From contig DEJD01000063.1 in assembly GCA_002353215.1 (NCBI GenBank), forward strand, positions 10,852 to 25,513: 14,662 bases of DNA, written 5' to 3'. Position 1 is the first letter of the stretch, and every line of letters starts with the position of its first letter. The position numbers and the translations under genes were made by a program. The stretch comes from Prevotellaceae bacterium UBA2757. Lineage in GTDB: Bacteria > Bacteroidota > Bacteroidia > Bacteroidales > Bacteroidaceae. The notes below the pieces were generated by a model. It searched no databases, was not told the DNA's origin, and saw only the letters and a list, made by a program, of their open reading frames with translations. Shown here one piece after another: positions 6,712 through 14,188 of this stretch.

Positions 6712-9057
6712 TTAGAACTCGTACTTTAATTTACCCACAAAACTGAATCCCTGTCCAGGATTTCCCTGTTGCAACTTACCACCAATACGATATTGTGTAT
6801 TAAACAGATTATATGTATCTACAGAAGCGGTAAGATTAAATGGGAATTTCCATTCTAAGCCAGCACCGAATATTGCGAATGCGGATTGAGGGACTATTAT
6901 AAAGTTTTCACCTTCTTTATAATTGGCACCAAAGATAGTATTATCAAGACAGTCGGTTTTTGACTGCATATGCATATTTGCACGAATCCAGAATGAACCT
7001 GTACGCGGCTTGGAGAACAAACGTTGTGAACCTACAAAATTGAGCAAAAGCTTCGGGACATTACTGATATTGTGATTAGTTGAGGAGAAATTCTCCACAT
7101 GAAACGGATATTGATATGTTACATTCAAATTCAGTAATGTCTGTGATGTATTATACTGAATTACTCCTTCAGCTCCTCCGATAGTAATTTTACCGGCATT
7201 ATCAAACATTGATGAACTACTGACGTCGTTGCCTGTAAAGAACACCAGATCATACACATTATTAGTAAATAAGTTTACATCAAACTTCAGATTGGCAGGT
7301 TTTATATTAAGCGTAGCACCTACCTGGACTGCATCCATCTGTTCAGGATTCATATTTTCAGAACCACTGAAGAGTTTAATCTGCGAAGCACGATATAGGA
7401 ATGGGGCATCAACGAATGAGTGAGCATAAGCAGCCTTAATACTCCATGAGTCGTTTGGCAGATATATCAAAGCTACACGAGGCGACCATGTGTCGATAAG
7501 TCTGCCATCATTCCTTCGTTTATGGTCAAAACGCAATCCTCCGTTTAAAATAAGTTTCTTTGTGAAATTATGTTTCAACTGAAGAAAAGCAGAAAAAGTC
7601 TGTTCGTCGCCTTCATTGAATATCTGGTTCGTCATAATTGATACGTTTCTGAAATCATATCCCAATTTAACAACCGCATCTGCAAGCATAAAATAATCAT
7701 ACTGCACACCACCAAGCAACGAACCGAACATATTGTCTGAGAACCTATATTTATATGCCAGACTGGCAGACCCACCAAAACTATAATCATCCCAATTTAC
7801 GGTTTGCCATACTCCTTGTGTATGCGGATCCATTACATCTAGCAGCCCCATATAGGCTAGTAAAGCCCAAGAATAAGGGAATGGAACTGTATCGCCTATT
7901 GAATTAAATATTTGCACTCGCTCAGTACCTGCAAATCCAGATAGTGACAAAGACAGATTTCCAAAATCATGGGAATAATCCAAGTCTATACGTACATTCG
8001 TACGTGAGGCACCAGGTTTCTCTCCATTTTGAGGAAAGTACTTTTCATAGGAAAAAACTTTAGTTACATCAAACAGATTGTAATAAGGAACAGTCTTGGT
8101 ATGCTGCCCTATGACTGACATCTTAAATTCATCCCATCGTATATTGGCGCCAAAATCAAATGACGGTTTGTTATTATAACCGCCTATAAAATGTTTAGTA
8201 CCTTCTTCCCATTTAACTTGTCCACGGGCAGTATAAACAGATCCCCACAAGAAAACATCGGATTTAAGATTTCCCTTACCGAAAAGCGCAGTACCTCCAT
8301 AACTATTATGAATGCCGGCTTTGGCTATTATTGAAGCACCATCCATTTCGGAACCTGTCTTTGTGATGATATTTATCACAGCAGTCAATGCAACGTTTCC
8401 ATAAAGAGAGGATGCCGGACCGCGCAATACCTCAATTTGTTTTATCTTGTCCAGATTCTGTCGGAAATCCAAAGCCTCCGCATTAGTACTATAACTGTTC
8501 AATCGGTGTCCGTTGAGCATCACAAGCATATGTTCCTGGGTGAGTCCATAAACACCTCGCATGGCAACATTATTTTCAATACTTCCGATTTCCGACATTC
8601 CAGGAACATAAAGTATCAGCAATTCTCCTAATGTACGCGCACCTGATGCTTTAATCATATCTTCTGTGATGAGTGTAACAGGAACTGGTACTTCCTCAGT
8701 AGTTTCTTCTATCTTCGATGCAGTAGTAATGACTGTCTTACCTTTCTTCAGTCGTTCCAGAATATCCACGAAACGAGGATTCTCTCCATACGCAGTAAAA
8801 TAAGGATCTACGGCCAGCAACTTACCGACATAAACCTCTGCATCCTGAGGGCGCTCCTGATTCAGGCTGCTAAGCGCCAATATGCGATACATGATAATCT
8901 GATCTGCCCCCTTTATTGACTGCATATTATTTAGCAGTATAGAATCAGCCTGCTCAAAATGTCCCAAATTGTATTCATTTTGAGCAAGTGAAATAATATC
9001 CTGTCCGTGAACAGCAATACTTATAAAGAACAGTATATATGCGATGAAATGCCTCAT
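6712..9057 (-). CDS. TonB-dependent outer-membrane receptor with N-terminal TPR-like segment
   Basis: 781 residues. A signal peptide (1-18) is followed by ~90 residues resembling two tetratricopeptide-like helical pairs (AQNEYNLGHFEQADSILL, then YRILALSSLNQERPQDAEVY). A TonB-box-like stretch (VITTASKIEE, ~109-118) and a plug domain (~120-235) follow, with SGARTLGELLILYVPGMSEI, VMLNGHRLNSY and IEVLRGPASSLYG. The remainder is a 22-strand-type beta barrel ending in KLKYEF with the terminal Phe usual for outer-membrane proteins. It imports, or senses, an unknown ligand using TonB energy. It lacks the carboxypeptidase-like N-domain of SusC proteins and has no SusD neighbour, so a glycan system is unlikely. 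The start overlaps the stop of the small kinase gene (ATGA, 9054-9057), linking it to the kinase pair. A signal-transducing or ligand-supplying role for those kinases is inferred. Confidence 0.93.
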   Translation of the reverse strand: MRHFIAYILFFISIAVHGQDIISLAQNEYNLGHFEQADSILLNNMQSIKGADQIIMYRILALSSLNQERPQDAEVYVGKLLAVDPYFTAYGENPRFVDILERLKKGKTVITTASKIEETTEEVPVPVTLITEDMIKASGARTLGELLILYVPGMSEIGSIENNVAMRGVYGLTQEHMLVMLNGHRLNSYSTNAEALDFRQNLDKIKQIEVLRGPASSLYGNVALTAVINIITKTGSEMDGASIIAKAGIHNSYGGTALFGKGNLKSDVFLWGSVYTARGQVKWEEGTKHFIGGYNNKPSFDFGANIRWDEFKMSVIGQHTKTVPYYNLFDVTKVFSYEKYFPQNGEKPGASRTNVRIDLDYSHDFGNLSLSLSGFAGTERVQIFNSIGDTVPFPYSWALLAYMGLLDVMDPHTQGVWQTVNWDDYSFGGSASLAYKYRFSDNMFGSLLGGVQYDYFMLADAVVKLGYDFRNVSIMTNQIFNEGDEQTFSAFLQLKHNFTKKLILNGGLRFDHKRRNDGRLIDTWSPRVALIYLPNDSWSIKAAYAHSFVDAPFLYRASQIKLFSGSENMNPEQMDAVQVGATLNIKPANLKFDVNLFTNNVYDLVFFTGNDVSSSSMFDNAGKITIGGAEGVIQYNTSQTLLNLNVTYQYPFHVENFSSTNHNISNVPKLLLNFVGSQRLFSKPRTGSFWIRANMHMQSKTDCLDNTIFGANYKEGENFIIVPQSAFAIFGAGLEWKFPFNLTASVDTYNLFNTQYRIGGKLQQGNPGQGFSFVGKLKYEF

Positions 9058-9896
9058 TTCTTCAGCGAGTTTGGAATGACAAATGTGAATGTAGTACCTT
9101 CTCCAGGGATTGTGTCCACAAGAATCTTTCCTTTATGTTTCTTAGTTATTATATCATTTGTTATCGACATTCCCAATCCGGTACCTTTTCCAACAGGTTT
9201 AGTTGTGAAGAATGTATCGAAGAGTTTAGAACGGACTTCGTCATTCATGCCCATGCCATTATCAGCAACCACGATAGAGAAATCTTTTTCGCCATCCGCT
9301 ACCTTTACATTTATAGCAGGTTGATAATCACTGTCAGTTGTAGAAGCTTCTTTTTCCTTAACTGTATAACATGCGTTATTTACTACATTGAGCACAGCCC
9401 TGCACAAGTCTTGAGGAACGACCATTTTCTTTGTCATATTCTGGGGATACTCTTCCTTGATAGCTATATTGAAGCTCTTGTCGTTTGCCCTCATGGCATG
9501 ATATGACAACCACACATACTCATGCACAAGTTCACATATGTCTGTTGCATAATATTCATCGTCTTTACCGCGGCTTTGTAACAATATGCTACGAATAATA
9601 TTGATTGCACGCTGTCCATGTTCCTCAATCTTACTCAAATTCTCTTTCAGATCCTCAGATATCTCAGTGATCTCCTCAGCATCATCGTCACCCAGTTTTT
9701 CCCTGCATTCATCTACGATATCCATAAGGTCATCGAGCAGTTTTTCCGACATCTTACTGAAATTGATGACGAAATTCAGCGGATTCTGGATTTCATGTGC
9801 AATACCCGCACTAAGCATACCAAGGGAAGCCATTTTCTCTTGGTTGTGCAACTGCTGTTGCAGAAGTTCAATCTTTTGTTGCTCGTCGGTTGTCAT
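9054..9896 (-). CDS. Soluble histidine kinase (no sensor domain)
   Basis: 280 residues with no signal peptide or membrane segment. A short coiled coil (~5-25) leads into the DHp domain with the H-box MLSAGIAHEIQNPLNF, phospho-accepting His34. The second DHp helix has LSKIEEHGQRAINIIRSIL, a signature of a kinase group common in Bacteroidota. The catalytic domain shows the N-box (VVNNACYTV, ~171-178), G1 (DNGMGM, 212-217), F-box (FDTFFTTKP) and G2 (GKGTGLGM, 236-243), all apparently intact. Having no input domain, it must receive its signal from a partner; the preceding gene encodes a related membrane sensor, and its stop overlaps this start (ATGA, 9893-9896). No response regulator is encoded nearby, so the phosphoryl target is unknown. 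Confidence 0.94.
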   Translation of the reverse strand: MTTDEQQKIELLQQQLHNQEKMASLGMLSAGIAHEIQNPLNFVINFSKMSEKLLDDLMDIVDECREKLGDDDAEEITEISEDLKENLSKIEEHGQRAINIIRSILLQSRGKDDEYYATDICELVHEYVWLSYHAMRANDKSFNIAIKEEYPQNMTKKMVVPQDLCRAVLNVVNNACYTVKEKEASTTDSDYQPAINVKVADGEKDFSIVVADNGMGMNDEVRSKLFDTFFTTKPVGKGTGLGMSITNDIITKKHKGKILVDTIPGEGTTFTFVIPNSLKK

Positions 9897-12562
9897 GGCA
9901 ATGTAATTGTGAAGTTAGTATAATGGTTCTTTTCGGATTTCACTTTTATGTTTCCTCCAAAGTCCTGTATGATTTGTTGTGACAAATACAATCCCACACC
10001 AGGGGCTTCCGATGTTGGTTTGGTTGTAAAGAATGGGTCGAAAATCTTATCAATGATACCCTCTTCTATACCTATACCATTATCATAGAAATCCAAACAA
10101 GGAGGCATCTCGCCTGAATGTGGCTGTATTGAAACCCTTATTACAGGATCATATTTCTCACCCTTAGCAATTAATCGGTCGGCTTTCTTTATCACGGCAT
10201 AAACGCTATTATGAATCATTGATGCAATCACCTTACTCATCAGTTCGGCATTCACGTCGGCAACGATTGGCAATTCAGGTTTCTGCCATTCCACCGAGAT
10301 ATTATACTTTTCTATATCATCGTGGTAATACTTGCGGGCAATCTCTACAATTTGAGTACAGAGTGTTGCAACATCTGTAGGTTCAATTTTGTCAGACCTC
10401 TCCTTCAGCATTTCCTCCATAGCTTTAATTATTCGAGCAGTAGAAACTCCGTGTTGTTCAATCTTTTCAAGGTTTTGTGTCATCATCGACAACACATCCA
10501 TACAATCCTCATAATTGTCTGAATCCATCTTTTCTTTCTCATCCTCCAGATTTTCCTTCATATCCTTAGTCAATCCAAGGGTGAGATGTGAGAAATTATT
10601 AATGTAGTTCATCGGGTTGAGGATTCGGTCAATCAATCCCTTGGTCAACTTACCCACTGTCGCTTCGTGTTCTTTTCTGAGCAACTCATGTTGAGCATCA
10701 CGCAATTCTTCGAGTGTCGTTTCCAATCTGTTTGATTTCTCTTCAATCTCATTCTTCTGCAGTTCGATTTCGTTCTTCTGCGACTCAATCTCATTCTTCT
10801 GCTGTACCACCTCCTGTGTACGTTTCGATACCATCGCCTCCAGTTGTTCCTGTCTGCGCAGAATCATACGGGTGCGATATTTGAAGTATGCAGTAGCAAT
10901 AAAGCCAAATAATATCACATACAACAGTATAGCATACCATCGTACATATATTGGGTATGGTATCTCGAATGTAATTTCTTCAGATTCACTTATCTGTCCA
11001 TAAGGGTCGAGGGAACGCACACTTAATTGATACCATCCATATCCCATATTATGTAATTCTATATCCTTATCTACAGACCACTTGGACCATGGGTCATTAT
11101 TATGTAGTCTGAAACTGTATAATGTTGTACCTATAGAATTGTATATGTCATTCGACATTGACATATACATGTAGCGTTCATCATGCATAAAACTACGAAT
11201 AAAGACCTGAGGTTTCCGTAATTTCACTCCTCTTGTTTCATCCAGTGCCAAGCGAATAAGTCCGAAGCTTCCTCCAATCCAAACTATTCCATCTTTTATG
11301 AAAAGAGCTTGAATACTATATCCGGCAAGAGGATGTAACCATGAAGCCAGCTCTTTAGACATTCCATCCATCACAAGTCCCATTCCATCGTCATTACAAT
11401 GCCAATACATACCCTTATCATCGGTATAATCAAGCAATAGTGACAATATTCCATTGTTTTGTCTGGTGAAATGGTCTTTTTTTGCAGGCATATAATAATG
11501 TTCACCACCCATTGTCAAAGCCCAAATACCACCTCTGTCATCTTTTTTCATCTTAACGACGTTTGGTATAGGATCTATCAGTTGCTCTTGTCTGTCATAA
11601 GTTCTGCGATATATTCCATCCATCTCTCCTGAAAGGAATGAATTATCGTTTTCAACGAGCAATGTCAACGACATATTCTGCGACTTCAAGGATATATGAT
11701 CATCATATGTAAAGACACCATTTGTCGTTGCAGCGATAATACTTCCCCTTACAGTCTCATCCAACTGCCAACATGCCTGATCCATACCCGGCAACTTAAC
11801 AAAATGGTCATCTTCAAGCCAGAATAAGCCTTGAAGTGTTCCGACAAACAATCTGCCTTGTGCTTCAGCAATGCAGGATACTTGTCCATGTAAACCTTCC
11901 GCTTCTCCAAACTGTGTGTATATCTCAGTTGTGCTGATGCGGAAGAGTCCATTATCCGTAGCGCCCCAAACAGTACCCTTTCCATCGTAATCGATTGTAG
12001 TAACGCTATTTGAACACAGGCCCTTTTCTTCATTTATTTCCCACACCTTATTGTCTTGATCATCTATTGCGATGACACCGGCAGAAGCAGTAGCCAATAT
12101 GGTACGGTTCTTCGATATTTTCAGTCTTTTACGTACTTCTATACCATTCCATCGGTCCACATCCTGATTTACGGGAGCCAATATCACAGTTTCTTTTGAA
12201 GCATACTTGTCGCTTTGTGTGTAATAAGCCTGAATACTGTCACCTACAATACCTTCTACACAACCCTTAACGTTTATGCCACTAAACCAGATACGTCCCT
12301 TTTCATCCTTGCTTAAGGATACAACACGAGAGATACCTGGTGTATGCAGGATTCGCCATTTTACATTATCATACACAAGCAATCCTTCGAAATTGGCCAC
12401 ATAAACATAACCATTCTTCTCACAGAGAATATCGAAGTTTCTATTATGAGCATTGTACACTTTTGAAGAATAGTTCTTAAAGAAAGGCGTACCTATAGAA
12501 AGACGGGCATAACTATTTATGCTCACCAATAACAACGCCAATATGGATAAGAACCTGCTCAT
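9893..12562 (-). CDS. Periplasmic propeller sensor with degenerate histidine-kinase core
   Basis: 889 residues. Signal peptide (1-19), then beta-propeller blades to ~445 (RIWFSGINV, TVWGATDNGLFRI, LFVGTLQGLFWLE, IVWIGGSFGLIRL), then a Y_Y_Y-type Ig domain (~455-535; YSFRLHNNDPWSKWS, YQLSVRSLDPYG). One membrane helix (~543-561) leads to a cytoplasmic coiled coil with three QKNEIE heptads. The DHp-like region reads ATVGKLTKGLIDRILNPMNY: the His-Glu of the H-box is replaced by Asp645-Arg646. The N-box (HNSVYA, 784-789), G1 (DNGIGI, 827-832), FFTTKP and G2 (PGVGLYLS) remain, so ATP binding is plausible. The architecture up to the membrane recalls Bacteroidota hybrid two-component sensors, but receiver and AraC domains are absent. 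It shares the LEKIEQHG second-helix motif with the next gene, so the two kinase cores are paralogous. Its start overlaps the preceding stop by one base (TAATG). Confidence 0.92.
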   Translation of the reverse strand: MSRFLSILALLLVSINSYARLSIGTPFFKNYSSKVYNAHNRNFDILCEKNGYVYVANFEGLLVYDNVKWRILHTPGISRVVSLSKDEKGRIWFSGINVKGCVEGIVGDSIQAYYTQSDKYASKETVILAPVNQDVDRWNGIEVRKRLKISKNRTILATASAGVIAIDDQDNKVWEINEEKGLCSNSVTTIDYDGKGTVWGATDNGLFRISTTEIYTQFGEAEGLHGQVSCIAEAQGRLFVGTLQGLFWLEDDHFVKLPGMDQACWQLDETVRGSIIAATTNGVFTYDDHISLKSQNMSLTLLVENDNSFLSGEMDGIYRRTYDRQEQLIDPIPNVVKMKKDDRGGIWALTMGGEHYYMPAKKDHFTRQNNGILSLLLDYTDDKGMYWHCNDDGMGLVMDGMSKELASWLHPLAGYSIQALFIKDGIVWIGGSFGLIRLALDETRGVKLRKPQVFIRSFMHDERYMYMSMSNDIYNSIGTTLYSFRLHNNDPWSKWSVDKDIELHNMGYGWYQLSVRSLDPYGQISESEEITFEIPYPIYVRWYAILLYVILFGFIATAYFKYRTRMILRRQEQLEAMVSKRTQEVVQQKNEIESQKNEIELQKNEIEEKSNRLETTLEELRDAQHELLRKEHEATVGKLTKGLIDRILNPMNYINNFSHLTLGLTKDMKENLEDEKEKMDSDNYEDCMDVLSMMTQNLEKIEQHGVSTARIIKAMEEMLKERSDKIEPTDVATLCTQIVEIARKYYHDDIEKYNISVEWQKPELPIVADVNAELMSKVIASMIHNSVYAVIKKADRLIAKGEKYDPVIRVSIQPHSGEMPPCLDFYDNGIGIEEGIIDKIFDPFFTTKPTSEAPGVGLYLSQQIIQDFGGNIKVKSEKNHYTNFTITLP
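10739..10801 (-). repeat. Three 21-base coding repeats (QKNEIE heptads)
   Basis: Residues 588-608 of the propeller sensor consist of three consecutive heptads, QKNEIES, QKNEIEL and QKNEIEE, encoded by near-identical 21-base units. They lie in the coiled coil between the membrane helix and the kinase-like core, where helix length and phase carry the signal. The copy number could change by slippage in whole heptads without breaking the frame. Confidence 0.8.
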
Positions 12563-14169
12563 TATTTAATTTTCACGTATTCAACATTTGATCCGATATA
12601 TTGCATCCACTCATCTGTGGTAAGGCCACGTTTTATCTTTGAGTAAACCCGTTTTGCCATGTACGGTACAGAAATACAATGTCTCACTATACGTCCGTCA
12701 CTCAGACCGAGCCAAGCCCAAATTCCTTTAGTGCTAACACTCAGCCCCCATGCGTTACTATCATAGTTTGCTGGAACAAGCCATTCTGTAGGAGTACCTT
12801 TTGTCATGCCTTTAACTCTCTCCACACGAGTATCCTTCAGTTTGGGCATATACCAAATCAGCATCTCCCTGTCGTAACATGATGAGACCAGTGTTTTATT
12901 AGAATAAGTGAGACCAGTGACCTGCGCTACATGTCCACTAAGAGTCGTGAAATAGCGATCATCATCGGTTATTACCACAATGTCTCCGTCTTTCATTCCG
13001 AGGAACAACTTACGTTCCGACTCTACATGTAAAGCCGAGGTAACCACTCCCTCCGCAAATTTCTTCAATGGTGTGACATTTCTATTTCTGTCCATCTCTA
13101 CATAAGTGCCATCAGTATAGAAAAACATCAAGTTGTTATTTCTCTTCACTGCAGTTGACACTTCTTTAGACGGTGTTAACGAATCTATAACCCTCTTCGA
13201 GTTCAAATCAAACCATACGAGAGAACGACGGGCAACACAGAGCAATGTAGAATTATCTATCTGTACTATATTCACATAATGATCGGACGGTAACTTAACT
13301 GTTGTCTGCAATCCTTCATAATCCAACACACATAAGGAGCCGTTATAAGACAAGGCATAAACATTACTTTCATTCAACCATACAGAACGAAAGTCATAAG
13401 TATTATCTTGTAAGAGCATTTGCATTTTGCCGTCTTCAATCAGAACAACCTCACCATAATTGGTGACTGCAACACATCCGTCACGTTGGCCCTTCAGCAC
13501 CATCACACTATTCACTGCACTACGTCGTGGAATGGTGTACACCTTAAGTTCTTTGGTTGACACCATCAGCGCTTTGAATGTTTCCTTCTGATACGGATTT
13601 CCTTTGTATTTATCAGCAAAATACCAACTTGAATATGCAAGGATATGACCAAGTTCGTTTTCATTACTTTCGAATTTGGCCAGTGATGTCGTTCCAAGTG
13701 AACGACTCAAAGTACGGAAACTCAGTGTGTCACTAATACTTTTTGCATATGTAGCAGCATCTCGCTGTTTTTTTGCATCTTCAGCAGCCTTAACAGCTTC
13801 CTCTGCATTTCTCTCTGCGAGCAAAGACTGCTGTTGTGCTTTTTTTGCATTATCCTGTGCAAGACGCGACTGTTCTTCTGCCCTTGCAGCATTATCCTCA
13901 GCCAGACGGGATTGTTCCTCAGCTCTGTCACGTTGTTTGTTTGACAGATTCATCTGATCATATGCAATTGCCTCCATCTGCTGACTCACACGTTTCACAA
14001 TAGTGGCTTCTTTCTCTTTTGCCTTCAGTTCATCAATCTCATCAAGCAAATCGTCGTAATTACTCTGCGACACCCCTCTACCTATGGAATATGCAACTAA
14101 AACTGCCACTGCAACCGCTACGATTGCAACGACTGTCATAATTGATATGTTAAAACCTCTCCAAGTCAT
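12562..14169 (-). CDS. Membrane-anchored coiled-coil protein with WD40-like propeller
   Basis: 535 residues. A single membrane helix (~9-27, rich in Val and Ala) is followed by a long coiled coil (~38-140) containing four 14-residue repeats, RAEEQSRLAEDNAA and variants. A helical linker (FRTLSRSLGTTSLAKFES, then NELGHILAYSSWYFADKY) leads to a propeller-like domain (~195-500) of short beta repeats; the clearest WD40-type blade is VITDDDRYFTTLSGHVAQVT followed by LVSSCYDREMLIWYMP. The tail, RGLTTDEWMQYIG, resembles the end of many bacterial WD40 proteins of the STAND or Ser/Thr-kinase type. The order coiled coil, helical linker, WD40 and tail recalls the C-terminal half of those proteins with the effector half missing. 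It is probably a scaffold or sensor; no catalytic motif is seen. It starts 19 bases after the phosphatase gene and overlaps the propeller sensor gene by one base. Topology across the membrane is uncertain. Confidence 0.8.
   Translation of the reverse strand: MTWRGFNISIMTVVAIVAVAVAVLVAYSIGRGVSQSNYDDLLDEIDELKAKEKEATIVKRVSQQMEAIAYDQMNLSNKQRDRAEEQSRLAEDNAARAEEQSRLAQDNAKKAQQQSLLAERNAEEAVKAAEDAKKQRDAATYAKSISDTLSFRTLSRSLGTTSLAKFESNENELGHILAYSSWYFADKYKGNPYQKETFKALMVSTKELKVYTIPRRSAVNSVMVLKGQRDGCVAVTNYGEVVLIEDGKMQMLLQDNTYDFRSVWLNESNVYALSYNGSLCVLDYEGLQTTVKLPSDHYVNIVQIDNSTLLCVARRSLVWFDLNSKRVIDSLTPSKEVSTAVKRNNNLMFFYTDGTYVEMDRNRNVTPLKKFAEGVVTSALHVESERKLFLGMKDGDIVVITDDDRYFTTLSGHVAQVTGLTYSNKTLVSSCYDREMLIWYMPKLKDTRVERVKGMTKGTPTEWLVPANYDSNAWGLSVSTKGIWAWLGLSDGRIVRHCISVPYMAKRVYSKIKRGLTTDEWMQYIGSNVEYVKIK
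13759..13926 (-). repeat. Four 42-base coding repeats in the coiled coil
   Basis: Residues 82-137 of the WD40-like protein fall into four 14-residue units, two heptads each: RAEEQSRLAEDNAA, RAEEQSRLAQDNAK, KAQQQSLLAERNAE and EAVKAAEDAKKQRD. The first two (13885-13926 and 13843-13884) are nearly identical at the protein level and the last is the most diverged, which suggests growth by tandem duplication. The repeat sets the length of the stalk between the membrane and the propeller. Confidence 0.8.
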
Positions 14170-14188
14170 AAGGGTGATTGCTTATAGT

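Noticed and set aside
6702..6760. Possible promoter before the M49 peptidase gene (TTTG followed by TAATTTAT on the - strand)
   Set aside because: The spacer is about 23 bases and the -7 element misses the final TTTG, so the match is too poor; the 10-base gap from the receptor gene fits co-transcription.
6712..9057. Receptor as SusC of a glycan utilisation locus
   Set aside because: No carboxypeptidase-like N-domain, no SusD partner and no glycoside hydrolases nearby; the plug and barrel look like the siderophore/vitamin-type receptor group.
9586..9923. Ser/Arg-rich + strand open frames opposite the small kinase gene
   Set aside because: Low-complexity antisense shadows of the DHp helix codons; no signal, motif or upstream promoter.
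10600..10680. Loss of the H-box through a frameshift or sequencing error
   Set aside because: The frame is continuous on both sides and flanking motif residues stay aligned, so a substitution of His-Glu by Asp-Arg explains it better.
9893..12562. Propeller protein as a hybrid two-component system
   Set aside because: The periplasmic architecture fits, but the chain ends after the ATPase domain; no receiver or AraC-type DNA-binding domain follows.
13759..13926. CRISPR-like or intergenic repeat array
   Set aside because: The units are adjacent without spacers and code for coiled-coil heptads within an intact gene.
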